Source: DASSBQ01 sp040981125 | GTDB taxonomy: Bacteria; Nitrospirota; Nitrospiria; Nitrospirales; Nitrospiraceae | DNA: 64,000 nt | Direction: 5' to 3' | Assembly (NCBI GenBank): GCA_040981125.1 | Contig: JANRMQ010000012.1 | Span: 1-64,000, forward strand | In this document: piece after piece, positions 1 through 8,765 of the stretch | Position numbering within the stretch: the stretch's first letter is position 1 | Layout of the letters: each line of letters begins with the position of its first letter | Position numbers and translations under genes: made by a program | Notes under the pieces: generated by a model | What the model saw: only the letters and a program-made list of their open reading frames with translations | What the model was told of the DNA's origin: nothing | Database searches by the model: none

Positions 1-3000
1 CCGCGCCTCTGAGCCAATTCCAGAAGTCGGTGAAGACGTCGTCACCCACGATAAGTCTGCTCTTGGCTCCCTGCGCGTCGAGCGAAGGCTTTAGCCACGG
101 CGCATCAGGCTTGGTGGACGGCAGCTCATCAATCGCGGCCAGTGCGTCGGCCTGATGAATCGCCGTCAAGGCGGGTGGACTTGATTTGTCGTCCTGAGGC
201 CGGGCGAAGTGCAAGCCCATCGGCGCGGCTACGTTCGCCGGCCGAGCGGCCGGGATGTTGGTGGGGAAATGACTCGCGCCGGTCAAGTCCGCATACGCAA
301 GATACTTGTCGGGCTGGGAGGGGTCGTCCACCTGGCCGGTAGCACCGTGACCGATGATGGCTTGCATGACCGTGGCAAACTTCGCCTGGCTCGCTCCACC
401 GCTCAAGCCGACGCCCTTGTTCATCAGCCCGACGGCATCCGCGCAGTTCTGCGGCTGGCCTTGGCTCTTCTCCTGATCGGTGAACAGCGACGCGCCGTTG
501 TAGTTGTGCGCCGTCTGAAGATTGACCTTGTCCGGGTCATCGTCGCCGCTGCTCGCATGCGCGGTCGTGACGCGGGCGTGGAATTCCTGGTCGGGGTAGA
601 CCACGATGCGCTCGTACGGATCCATGAAGGTGGCCCACACGCGCAATGGGCTGGCGAACATATCGGTCGCGTCGCTGACGATGACCAGGCTGCCGTCGGG
701 TCCGGTTGTGACCGACGCAAACTCCGCGTCGCCGGGGCCGATGGTGAAAGGCCGGCCGTCCACCGTGATCTGGCTGTCGGGCTTGTCGGCCCAGATCTTG
801 ACCGGTTCGTACGGCTGCGGGTTTTTCTGGTCATCCACCACGGTGAGATGAGTCTGATAGCGCGCGACGGACGGCGGGATGGGGTTGGTGGGATTGCTGC
901 TGCCGCCCTGGGCGGTTGGATCAGGGTCCTGCATCAGTTGCGATTCGATGATGAAGTCGCGCAGCGCCTGGGGGAGCTCATCCACGCGGATGCCGAACAC
1001 CTGCGAGGGCAGGCTGCCACCGGTCACGGCTACGATGCCGCCCGCCCAGATGATGCCGTTCGTCACGGTGGGTGACAACACGTTGAGGTAGGTGATGCCC
1101 GCGGGGATAGAGGCAACGTTGTGATTGGTGGGGTCATAGCCCCACAAGGCAGACGGCAGCGTCCCAGTCGAGTCGAACACTCCGAACAGCACAGTGAGGC
1201 CGCCCTTCGGGTCCTTGTAAAGCACCGGCGTCGTGCTGAGGGTGAGCTTGAGGGTGTCGCGCTTGTCCACCCGCACCGGCGCGCCGTCCGCCGGGCTCAT
1301 GTTCTGGTCCAGCCCCCACAGGTTGCCGTTGCTGTCGCCAAACCAAAGCCGCGTCGAAGCGGAAGGCTGGCTTGAGCCCGCCAAACCGCCGCCCGCGCGC
1401 GAGCCGTCATCGTAGGTGAAGCCGGTGACCACTGTGCCGCTAGGCAGAGTGAACTGCTTGAACGTGTTGAGGTTGTCTGGATCGGGGTTTACCAACAGCG
1501 CTGCATAGACCTCGCTTGTGCCATTGATAAACAGGCACGGTTGCAAGACGTTATTGAACGTGGCCTGGCCCACCACGGGCGATTGAAGCATGCCCGGCAA
1601 CACGGTTGTCACCGGTTGGGGAAGCAGTTGATAAATGGGCGATAAGTTCGTGCCGTCCGGACGGCAGAAAACCCAGGACAACACCGTCGGCCCCAGGCAG
1701 GCGTCGCATTGGACGTTGACGTCCCAGAAGGCCACATAGATCAACCCATTGGTGTACAGCGGCGTGGTCACGCGGTGGGTCTGCGCCTGAGTGACGGGCA
1801 ACGTGATTTTCCACTGTACGGTCGGCGCGGCCGGTGCGCCGGCGGATGCGGCCCGGGTGTCGATCGCGTACAGCTTGCCCTGCCGATCGCCAAAACACAG
1901 TTGGGTGCCGTTCAGCGTCGGCACAGCGTCGATGCCGGCATCGGCGGTGAAAGTCCATTTGACGGCCAACGTGTGCGCGTCGAGCGCCATCAATTGCCCG
2001 GCCGTGGTCTGGTCGAGATCCGCCATGGGTGATGTGCCCACATACACCAGGTCATTGAGGGGGTCGAACACCATGCCGGTGTACGTGGTCTGGCCGTCGA
2101 GCGGCGCGCTGCCGGCCACCTCTCGGCCGGTGTGCGCATTCAGTGCCACAAAGCGCACAATCTGATATCCCGAGGCGGGGGAGGAGACAAATTGGACGAA
2201 ATACAGATTGCCCAGCCCTTGCGCGAACTGCGCTCCGGTCACGCCGCTATCGCCCAGCATGCGGTAATTCGTGGCGGTCTTGAACAGATACGGCGACTCG
2301 TAGCTATAGACCTGTGCGCTCCCATCGCCGGCTGTTACCAGACAGTGCGCCGCTCCAAAGCCAGTGCCGGCGACTTTCTGGACGCCCGTCACGCTGCCCT
2401 GTCGCACGGGAATCGCTGCCGACGCCGTGGTCTCGCCGGAGATGAAGCGAAACGCGTCGGCATTGCTGTTGTTGCAGTGCCACAAGGTGCCGTCGCTGGT
2501 GGCGGCCATGTGCGTGGGGTTCGGCACACCGGCGCCCAGATCCACCGCCGTGAACGTGTGATCTTGGTTGCTGTAGCGATGAGCCTGATTGTTGTTGTCG
2601 CGCACCCAGATATGGGTCTCGTCGCCAAGCGCGATCTGGGCCAGCGGCACCGCTGATGTGGCTTGATGCGCCCAGCCTTCCTTGCCATCCCATTTGTACA
2701 AATCAACCGCGTTGGCGCTGATGTGATACACCGCGCCGTCCTGACCGACGGAGACTTGTTGGACCTTGCCGAATCTCTGAATCCATTGCACGCCGTCGTG
2801 TTGAAAGACATTCTGAGCTGTGTCGACCGCCCACAGATTGCCGACGCGGCCGCTGGGCGCCTGGTTGAGCATCGGGTTCCATGTGGCCGGCCACGCCGGG
2901 TAGGCCTTCGACACGTACGTCGGCGTGATGGAGGCGGCGGCCGATCCATCGAACTGCGCGACAGCCGCGCCGTTGAAAAGGATAAAGCCCGTTGCTGTGC

Positions 3001-3880
3001 TGATGCCGGCATCGAAGCCTGAACTGAGCCACGCGGCCGGCAGCACTCGGCCCCAGTTGAACAGGTCGCTGGTCTTGCCTGTTGCAATCGCCCCTGGTCC
3101 ACCGGGGAATTCCCAGCCCACGACCTCGACATACTCGGCGCCGTTGAACAACCAGATCTTGTAGTCATCTGCATACACAGCGGTGATGAGGCCGTCTTGC
3201 CAAACCGGCGTCTTTGGCCAGTTGTCGATGTCGGTGAGCTGTTGCGGCGCGCTCGACCCATCAGCCAGAACGTAGCGCCCGCCCTTGAACAAGAGGAGCT
3301 TCGTGTTTGAAAACGCAGCGCCGGATACACCCAGCTTGAACGAATCGGGCACCTTCGGGAACGCCTCGGCGATGGTCGCCAGGGTTGCTGCGCCGGATGC
3401 GGCATTGATCTGCAAGACCTGGTTGCCGCGGAAAAAATAGGAGGCGCCGGTTGATGACGCGGCCGCATCAATGCCCTGCCCGTGCAACTGCCACGCGTTA
3501 GTGCTCGGGTCATAGAGGTGCGGCGCTCCGCTTGCATCGATGCCCCATAGCGTGCCGTCCCAACCCATCGAGAGATCAGTCGGCGGACCGAAGGCAAGCG
3601 CGGACGGCAGTGGGTTAAACGTCGGTTGCGCCGGCATGCCGGCTCTCGCCATCCCGGCGCCCCGTTTCTTCGCCGCCCCGGCCTGATGGCCGGGGGTTGG
3701 CGTGCGCCGTATTGTCCGCACCGGTGGCGTGGCGGCGCGCGGACGCAGCCGCTTTCGACGCGTCCTCATGGCTCGCCGGGACCGCCGGTTCGGCATGACG
3801 GGTCTTCCTGAGATGCTGCCGCCGTCGAGGGCCCGGTGAATCATTGCGTTGAGATCCAAAGTCCTGAGAGATGCAGGCAT
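1..3880 (-). CDS. Giant beta-propeller/hemopexin-like protein, 3' end beyond the window
   Basis: The frame is open from ATG at 3880 to the left edge (about 1,293 residues) with no in-frame stop in the stretches I checked, so the gene is partial at its C-terminus. The start follows a full AGGAGG at 3887-3892 with a 6-7 base spacer. The first ~90 residues are Arg/Pro-rich with no signal peptide. Then come tectonin-like DGTLWG repeats (about residues 100 and 340), hemopexin-like segments such as KLLLFKGGRYV and KIWLFNGAEYV (about 190-250), a PQQ/quinoprotein-like propeller (about 500-900) with ALNAHTGREV and GKLYAIDTR, and near 1010-1100 an Ig-like carboxypeptidase-regulatory-type domain. These are carbohydrate or protein binding folds; no catalytic motif was recognised. 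A surface, exported or contractile-injection-associated role is possible but is inference. The C-terminal fate is unknown because the gene leaves the window. Confidence 0.8.
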   Translation of the reverse strand, partial: MPASLRTLDLNAMIHRALDGGSISGRPVMPNRRSRRAMRTRRKRLRPRAATPPVRTIRRTPTPGHQAGAAKKRGAGMARAGMPAQPTFNPLPSALAFGPPTDLSMGWDGTLWGIDASGAPHLYDPSTNAWQLHGQGIDAAASSTGASYFFRGNQVLQINAASGAATLATIAEAFPKVPDSFKLGVSGAAFSNTKLLLFKGGRYVLADGSSAPQQLTDIDNWPKTPVWQDGLITAVYADDYKIWLFNGAEYVEVVGWEFPGGPGAIATGKTSDLFNWGRVLPAAWLSSGFDAGISTATGFILFNGAAVAQFDGSAAASITPTYVSKAYPAWPATWNPMLNQAPSGRVGNLWAVDTAQNVFQHDGVQWIQRFGKVQQVSVGQDGAVYHISANAVDLYKWDGKEGWAHQATSAVPLAQIALGDETHIWVRDNNNQAHRYSNQDHTFTAVDLGAGVPNPTHMAATSDGTLWHCNNSNADAFRFISGETTASAAIPVRQGSVTGVQKVAGTGFGAAHCLVTAGDGSAQVYSYESPYLFKTATNYRMLGDSGVTGAQFAQGLGNLYFVQFVSSPASGYQIVRFVALNAHTGREVAGSAPLDGQTTYTGMVFDPLNDLVYVGTSPMADLDQTTAGQLMALDAHTLAVKWTFTADAGIDAVPTLNGTQLCFGDRQGKLYAIDTRAASAGAPAAPTVQWKITLPVTQAQTHRVTTPLYTNGLIYVAFWDVNVQCDACLGPTVLSWVFCRPDGTNLSPIYQLLPQPVTTVLPGMLQSPVVGQATFNNVLQPCLFINGTSEVYAALLVNPDPDNLNTFKQFTLPSGTVVTGFTYDDGSRAGGGLAGSSQPSASTRLWFGDSNGNLWGLDQNMSPADGAPVRVDKRDTLKLTLSTTPVLYKDPKGGLTVLFGVFDSTGTLPSALWGYDPTNHNVASIPAGITYLNVLSPTVTNGIIWAGGIVAVTGGSLPSQVFGIRVDELPQALRDFIIESQLMQDPDPTAQGGSSNPTNPIPPSVARYQTHLTVVDDQKNPQPYEPVKIWADKPDSQITVDGRPFTIGPGDAEFASVTTGPDGSLVIVSDATDMFASPLRVWATFMDPYERIVVYPDQEFHARVTTAHASSGDDDPDKVNLQTAHNYNGASLFTDQEKSQGQPQNCADAVGLMNKGVGLSGGASQAKFATVMQAIIGHGATGQVDDPSQPDKYLAYADLTGASHFPTNIPAARPANVAAPMGLHFARPQDDKSSPPALTAIHQADALAAIDELPSTKPDAPWLKPSLDAQGAKSRLIVGDDVFTDFWNWLRGA

Positions 3881-3973
3881 GACGCCCCTCCTAGCGTGGG
3901 ACCGCTGCGGCGCTATCCAACGTCGAGGCAAGCCGGCTTCAGAGCGCATGGTCCAGTTGTTCCGGATTGATCG

Positions 3974-5203
3974 TCACCGCTTTGGGAAATTCACGATATT
4001 CAGATTCAGCGGGAATCGGCCTCGCTGTGGAATGGGATCCTTCAACCGCCCTTGCCCCCAATACCCTGTAAACGTGGGTGACTCGTCGAATGCCTTCGCG
4101 TCGATCTGCCCCGCCAGATCGAAACCATTGAGAAGATAGGGCAGTCCGTCCGATCCGAGGACCGAAGGCCCGTTCATGAGGTGAAAATGCAGGTGAGGCG
4201 CGGAGGTGTTGCCGGAATTGCCGAGCTTGCCAAGCACCATACCTTTCTTCACGTGCTGCCCGGCATGGACGGTGACGGATTTCTTCTTCAAATGAGCATA
4301 AAAGGCGTAGAAGCCTTGGCCGATATCCACTACCACGTGGTTACCGTCCACGGTCTCGAGTGTGAGCGTCGTGGGATCGGGCAACTTCCCCGGCTGTTGG
4401 TCCTCCAAGGTGTCCAGCGTCGCCACCACCGTCCCGTCCGCAACCGCCAGCACATCGGAATCATAATCGACGAAATTCTGCACCTTGGACGGGTCCCCAT
4501 GGACGAATTCGCCCTGGGCGTTGAGGCGCATGTAATCGATGGCGAACCGCTGGGCATCGTACAGGACGCCGTTGACGCTTTGGAACGACCCGCGATGGAC
4601 AATGTCGCTGTTACAGCACCCGTTCGCAGCGACCCAGCCGTCTCCGGCAAGCGGCGGGCCAAGCACCGGCAAGGGCGTGCGGTTCAGGCTGATTGGGCCG
4701 GCCATGTAATCGAGCGGCGTCGGAACCGACGTGCCGGGATTCGCCGCGCCCAGAACGTAAAAGTGATGCGTGATGGCGCGCGGCACCTCGGCGAGTGTAC
4801 GGAACGCGAGCTCGATGTAGAACAAACGGCTGCTGTTGGGTTCGATGACCGCGGATTCGGCGGGCAGCGGTTGCAATGTCCGCAGGCGGGCGATGAGTTC
4901 CTGATCCATGTAGGACGCGAGGAGGTGTGTCGATGCATCGGCATCGAGCACGTCAATCCGCCGCAGCGTCGCCGGCGCCATTTTCGTATTCGTCACGTCC
5001 AGTTCATAGACCAGGTGGTACAGACCATCGGTTCCCAGCACAGGCGAATGGCTCGTTCCCATCGGCGAGACGGTGACCGGCGTGAACGCATCAGCCGGTC
5101 GCGCGGCGGCAGGAGAAGTCTGATGGGCGCTGCGGCAGGCGGTGAACGTACACACTGCAACAGTGACAAGTACGATGAAAGAAGAGAATCTATGATAATG
5201 CAT
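3974..5203 (-). CDS. M23-family peptidase-like lipoprotein
   Basis: 409 residues from ATG 5203, which follows a GAGGGGAA ribosome site; an upstream in-frame ATG at 5284 has no signal. The N-terminus MHYHRFSSFIVLVTVAVC leads to a lipobox-like FTAC, so an exported lipoprotein is likely. Residues ~40-200 form an unassigned extracellular domain. The C-terminal ~170 residues are a LytM/M23 fold: QRFAIDYM, YAHLKKKSVTVHAGQHV, GKLGNSGNT and the metal-binding APHLHFHL (HxH). M23 enzymes cut peptidoglycan crosslinks, or act as inactive activators of amidases. The usual first His and Asp ligands are less clear here, so activity is uncertain. It stands alone between the giant protein and a roughly 400-base gap. 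Confidence 0.85.
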   Translation of the reverse strand: MHYHRFSSFIVLVTVAVCTFTACRSAHQTSPAAARPADAFTPVTVSPMGTSHSPVLGTDGLYHLVYELDVTNTKMAPATLRRIDVLDADASTHLLASYMDQELIARLRTLQPLPAESAVIEPNSSRLFYIELAFRTLAEVPRAITHHFYVLGAANPGTSVPTPLDYMAGPISLNRTPLPVLGPPLAGDGWVAANGCCNSDIVHRGSFQSVNGVLYDAQRFAIDYMRLNAQGEFVHGDPSKVQNFVDYDSDVLAVADGTVVATLDTLEDQQPGKLPDPTTLTLETVDGNHVVVDIGQGFYAFYAHLKKKSVTVHAGQHVKKGMVLGKLGNSGNTSAPHLHFHLMNGPSVLGSDGLPYLLNGFDLAGQIDAKAFDESPTFTGYWGQGRLKDPIPQRGRFPLNLNIVNFPKR

Positions 5204-5598
5204 GTCGCGTTCCCCTCGTCCTTCCTGAATAGTGACAGACACGAAGGCGGAAAAATGGGAATCGGTCTCGCGCCGGACTGACATCCATCAGGTGATCCGA
5301 ACGATCGAACCCGACGACACCGCCGTTCAGGCTATGTCATATACAAATGGATGCTCAGTAAAATGCAGGAGGGTCTTTGGTCGAGGTGTGCCGGTGACAG
5401 ACGTTGTGAGGCCCGCTTGGTGTCATGCCTACGACTCCGGCGTTCGGATTGTCGGACGACTATTACGCGCCTTCCCTACGTAGTGTCAAGATGTTTTGAC
5501 GGGGTCGAGAGGAAAATTCCCTGAGAGGGTCGAAGGAGAGCGCCGGCGCCCGATACGGCGCAATCAAGAAGGCGGGTCACCTACTTACCACGGCTGCG
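5204..5598. other. Non-coding gap
   Basis: About 395 bases between the M23 lipoprotein start and the end of the Cys-rich gene. Both neighbours are read on the minus strand. I see no convincing gene or RNA. A small inverted repeat (GTCAA, six bases, TTGAC) lies near 5487-5504. Confidence 0.4.
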
Positions 5599-5913
5599 CT
5601 ATTTCTTTGCGCCTTCTTGCTCCAGACGTTCTTGAACGGCCGTGCGGCATGGGGATGAGAGCTTGCTTTCATTGGCTTCGATGCATTTCTTGATCCGCCC
5701 GCCGCCGGGTAGAATGCCGCGGCAGAGTTGTTTCACTTCCGCTCGACAGCTTGGCGTGATCTCGTGATGTTCCGATGGGTCCCCGGCCGGGCTCGCCGGC
5801 GGAGCGGGCAGCGGAGAAGAAGACGCCGGGGCGGAATCAGCGCCCGAGGCGGTCGCCGGAGCAGTCCACCCGAGCAAGAGGCCCACAAACAATCCAAGCC
5901 ATACCTTTTCCAT
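5599..5913 (-). CDS. Secreted cysteine-rich repeat protein
   Basis: 104 residues. A cleavable signal peptide (MEKVWLGLFVGLLLGWTAPATA) is followed by a Pro/Ser/Ala-rich linker. The final ~50 residues contain CRAEVKQLCRGILPGGGR, KKCIEAN and a last SPCR, the four-Cys pattern of the Cys-rich GLG1-type repeat found in small bacterial exported proteins. The protein probably folds in the periplasm with two disulfides. The biochemical role is unknown. The gene stands alone, divergent from the efflux operon that starts at 6198. Confidence 0.75.
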   Translation of the reverse strand: MEKVWLGLFVGLLLGWTAPATASGADSAPASSSPLPAPPASPAGDPSEHHEITPSCRAEVKQLCRGILPGGGRIKKCIEANESKLSSPCRTAVQERLEQEGAKK

Positions 5914-6197
5914 TCCTCTCTCCTTTGGCCGCCTCCGTCGTATCGAAGAACCGAGACCGGAGACCGGAACACCGACTGATGCCGTGAAGGCGCGCGCATC
6001 CTACGCGGTTGCGAAGACCGTTGCAACCGGCCCGCACTTCATACCTTACGTAGCATGGCCGAGCATGGTAATCTCCATCCCGCTTCTTTGGCCGGAGGTT
6101 CATCCGAGATGCAACCAAGCTCGCCGGAGTACCGCAACCGCACCACAGCATCGGCCGATGCGACCGTCATCGTCGTCTCTGACAGGAAGGAGGATGC

Positions 6198-7622
6198 ATG
6201 GAATCACTCGTCACATATGAATGCGAAATTCATGATCGCCTACAACACCATTCACGGCCCCAACCGCCCCCCGCCAAACCGGCCGCCAAGGCCGCCGCAA
6301 TCGTCGCGTCCTTGCTCCTGTTTGGCGGCTTGATCCGGGCGGTCCCACCGGCGGCGGGGGAACTCCTGACCTTGGACCAGGCGATTGCCCTGGCCGGTCA
6401 GAACAATCGGCTGGTGAAGAATTCGTCGCTCGATGTGGACAAAGCCGTGGCGCAGATCGAAGCGACGAAGACCCGGCGGCTGCCGGCGTTCTCATTCAGA
6501 GCTCAAGCGAACCAACTCCTGGCGCCGATCCAGTTCAGCTTCGCCCAAGGAGCCTTCGGGAGTTTCCCGGCCACAGGACCGATTCCCTCGCAGGACACCA
6601 AGCTCGAGACGTCCCAGCGGATGACCGGTCTCCTGTATGCGACGATTTCCCAGCCGCTGCTGGAGCAGTTCAGCATCAATAAGAACATTGAACTGGGAGA
6701 GATCAACAAGGAGGCCGCCACGGAGCAGTTGAGAAACCAGCGGCAAACCGTCGTGGCCAACATCAAGCGCACCTACTTCGGGCTGATCCAAACACAGAGC
6801 TCGCTCGAATCCGCCGAGGAGGCGGTTCGCCTGTATCGTGAGCTGGAACGCTTGGTCAAGGAGCAGGTGCGGCAGCAGAAGGCGCTTGAAGCGGACCACA
6901 TGGATATGAGGGCCCGGCTTGCCGAAGCGGATTACAATGCGTTGGTCCTGCGGAACAGTCTGGCCGCGCAGAAGGAGCAACTCAATGAACTGCTGGGACG
7001 AGAGGTGCAGACGGACTTCAGCGTGACCGGGGAGCCGGAGCCCACCGAGGTGGCCGATCCTGCGGAAACCGTTCTGGAGCGCGCGCTGCAACAGCGGCCG
7101 GATGTCCGGCAGGCCCACCTCCAAGTGCGGCAAGCGGAGCACGACAGGGCGATTAAGAAGCTGGAGTATCTGCCCGCCATCGACTTGACATTCAACTACA
7201 TATCGCTCCAGAACGTGGGGCAGGTGCTTCCCAATCAGATCGTGACGGCCGGCCTCTGGCTGACATGGGAACCGTTCGATTGGGGCCGCAAGCAACAGGA
7301 GCTGGCCGAAAAACGCCAAGCGCTGATGCAGGCGCGCAACGGAGCCCTTGAAACCGAGGCCCAGGCGCAGGTCGATGTCCGCAATCGATACCGCACGCTG
7401 CTGCAAGCCCAGGCACTCCTACCGGCCAAGCGTCTGGCAAAGGAGACGGTCCAGGAAAAACTGCGCATCGCCAAGAATCGCTATGCTCAAAAGGCGGCGC
7501 TGCTGAAAGATGTGTTGCAGGCGCAATCCGATCTCGTCGATGCCGAAGCGCAATACAGCCAGGCCTTGAGCGGGTATTGGAGCGCCAGGGCCGATTTCGG
7601 GAAAGCGATCGGAGAAGATTGA
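6198..7622 (+). CDS. TolC-family outer membrane efflux protein
   Basis: 474 residues; GGAGG lies five bases before ATG 6198. A signal segment (AAIVASLLLFGGLI, ~30-45) precedes TLDQAIALAGQNN, the typical start of an OEP domain. Two OEP repeats follow with long coiled-coil helices (ANIKRTYFGLIQTQSSLESAEEA; DVRQAHLQVRQAEHDR) and barrel strands (GLWLTWEPFDWGRKQQE). It forms the trimeric outer membrane channel for the adaptor and RND pump encoded directly downstream; its TGA overlaps the adaptor ATG (TGATG at 7620-7624), so translation is probably coupled. Confidence 0.9.
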   Translation: MESLVTYECEIHDRLQHHSRPQPPPAKPAAKAAAIVASLLLFGGLIRAVPPAAGELLTLDQAIALAGQNNRLVKNSSLDVDKAVAQIEATKTRRLPAFSFRAQANQLLAPIQFSFAQGAFGSFPATGPIPSQDTKLETSQRMTGLLYATISQPLLEQFSINKNIELGEINKEAATEQLRNQRQTVVANIKRTYFGLIQTQSSLESAEEAVRLYRELERLVKEQVRQQKALEADHMDMRARLAEADYNALVLRNSLAAQKEQLNELLGREVQTDFSVTGEPEPTEVADPAETVLERALQQRPDVRQAHLQVRQAEHDRAIKKLEYLPAIDLTFNYISLQNVGQVLPNQIVTAGLWLTWEPFDWGRKQQELAEKRQALMQARNGALETEAQAQVDVRNRYRTLLQAQALLPAKRLAKETVQEKLRIAKNRYAQKAALLKDVLQAQSDLVDAEAQYSQALSGYWSARADFGKAIGED

Positions 7623-8755
7623 TGTCCGCCCATTCGTGGTTGGTGATCGGAATCGCCGCGGGAGCGGCGGCCCTCATAGGATGCGGCCAGGAACCCGCCT
7701 ATCAGAAACCCTTGACCCCGGTCGCAGTACAGGTTGTTGCGCGCGCTTCACCGGCGGCGGGCACCCGCTATTCGGTCAGCCTCTCCCCTGCCACCCAAGT
7801 CGATCTCGCGTTCAAGGTCGGCGGATATGTCAACGAGATCCAGCAAGTCCACGGGCCGGATGACCGGTTGCGCATCATTCAGCCCGGCGACACGATTCAC
7901 CAAGGCGCGGTGCTTGCCCGGCTACGCGAATCGGACTACGCCGTCAAACTGAATCAAGCCACCTCCAATGAAGCCGATGCGAGGGCCAACTTTACCCAAG
8001 CCAAACTCGATTTCGAACGGGCCCAGAATCTCTATGCCGCTCAAAGCCTGACGAAATCCGATTATGACGCCGCCCGCGCCCGATACGACTCGGCCCAGGC
8101 GAAGCTGCGGGGCGCCACGGAGAGCCGAAAGGAAGCGGGCATCTCAATGCAGGACAGCACGCTGAAGGCTCCGCTGGATGGGGTCGTCTTGAAACGGAAC
8201 ATCGAGGTGGGGTCCCTGGTCTCGGCTGGAACAGTGGCTTTTGTCGTGGCCGACACGTCAATGGTCAAAGCCCTGTTCGGCGTACCGGACATTACCATGG
8301 AGCGCGTAACTCTCGGGGAATATCTGACCGTAACCATGGAAGCGATTCCGGGCGCCGGCTTTCAAGGACAGGTCACGAAGATCGATCCGTCCGCCGACGC
8401 CACCAGCCGGGTGTTTCAAATCGAGGTCAAGATCCCCAATCCCGATAATAAGCTCAAACCGGGCATGATTGCGGTCGTGAGCCTGCCGGACGGCCGTGAT
8501 TCGACGCCTGGTTTGATCGTGCCCCTATCGGCTATCGTCCGCCCCGACGGCGGCGGCGCGGAATACGCAGTGTACGTCGTGGACGAGTTGGAGGGCCGTA
8601 GTCTCGTTCATCAGCGTCCCGTCAAGCTGGGTCCGGTCTTGGGCAACAGCGTGATCGTCAGTGAGGGGCTCGCGCAGGGCCAGACGATTGTCGTCAAGGG
8701 AACGACTCAGATCGTCGACGGCGAACAGGTCCGCGTGCTTTCCGAGGCGGGATAG
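7622..8755 (+). CDS. RND efflux periplasmic adaptor lipoprotein
   Basis: 377 residues from ATG 7622, overlapping the TolC-like stop. The signal peptide ends in LIGC, a lipobox, so the adaptor is anchored by lipid. Domain order is that of the HlyD/AcrA family: barrel-sandwich half-motif (VDLAFKVGGYVNEI, HQGAVLARL), alpha hairpin (about 100-160, KLDFERAQNLYAAQSLTKSDY), second half (STLKAPLDGVVLKRN), beta-barrel and membrane-proximal domain. It links the permease at 8766 to the TolC-like channel. Substrate cannot be told from the sequence. Confidence 0.9.
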   Translation: MSAHSWLVIGIAAGAAALIGCGQEPAYQKPLTPVAVQVVARASPAAGTRYSVSLSPATQVDLAFKVGGYVNEIQQVHGPDDRLRIIQPGDTIHQGAVLARLRESDYAVKLNQATSNEADARANFTQAKLDFERAQNLYAAQSLTKSDYDAARARYDSAQAKLRGATESRKEAGISMQDSTLKAPLDGVVLKRNIEVGSLVSAGTVAFVVADTSMVKALFGVPDITMERVTLGEYLTVTMEAIPGAGFQGQVTKIDPSADATSRVFQIEVKIPNPDNKLKPGMIAVVSLPDGRDSTPGLIVPLSAIVRPDGGGAEYAVYVVDELEGRSLVHQRPVKLGPVLGNSVIVSEGLAQGQTIVVKGTTQIVDGEQVRVLSEAG

Positions 8756-8765
8756 ACACCAGCCG

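Noticed and set aside
209..1075. Long plus-strand frame
   Set aside because: It is antisense to the large minus-strand gene whose reading frame stays open over the same bases and translates into clear propeller repeats; the plus frame has no family resemblance or ribosome site.
2389..3597. 402-codon minus-strand frame
   Set aside because: Composition is Arg/Ser/Thr-rich and out of frame with the tectonin/hemopexin protein on the same strand; it is a GC-driven shadow.
5480..5510. TTGACA-like promoter on the minus strand
   Set aside because: The matching -10 is poor (TAATAG) and the nearest minus-strand start is about 280 bases away.
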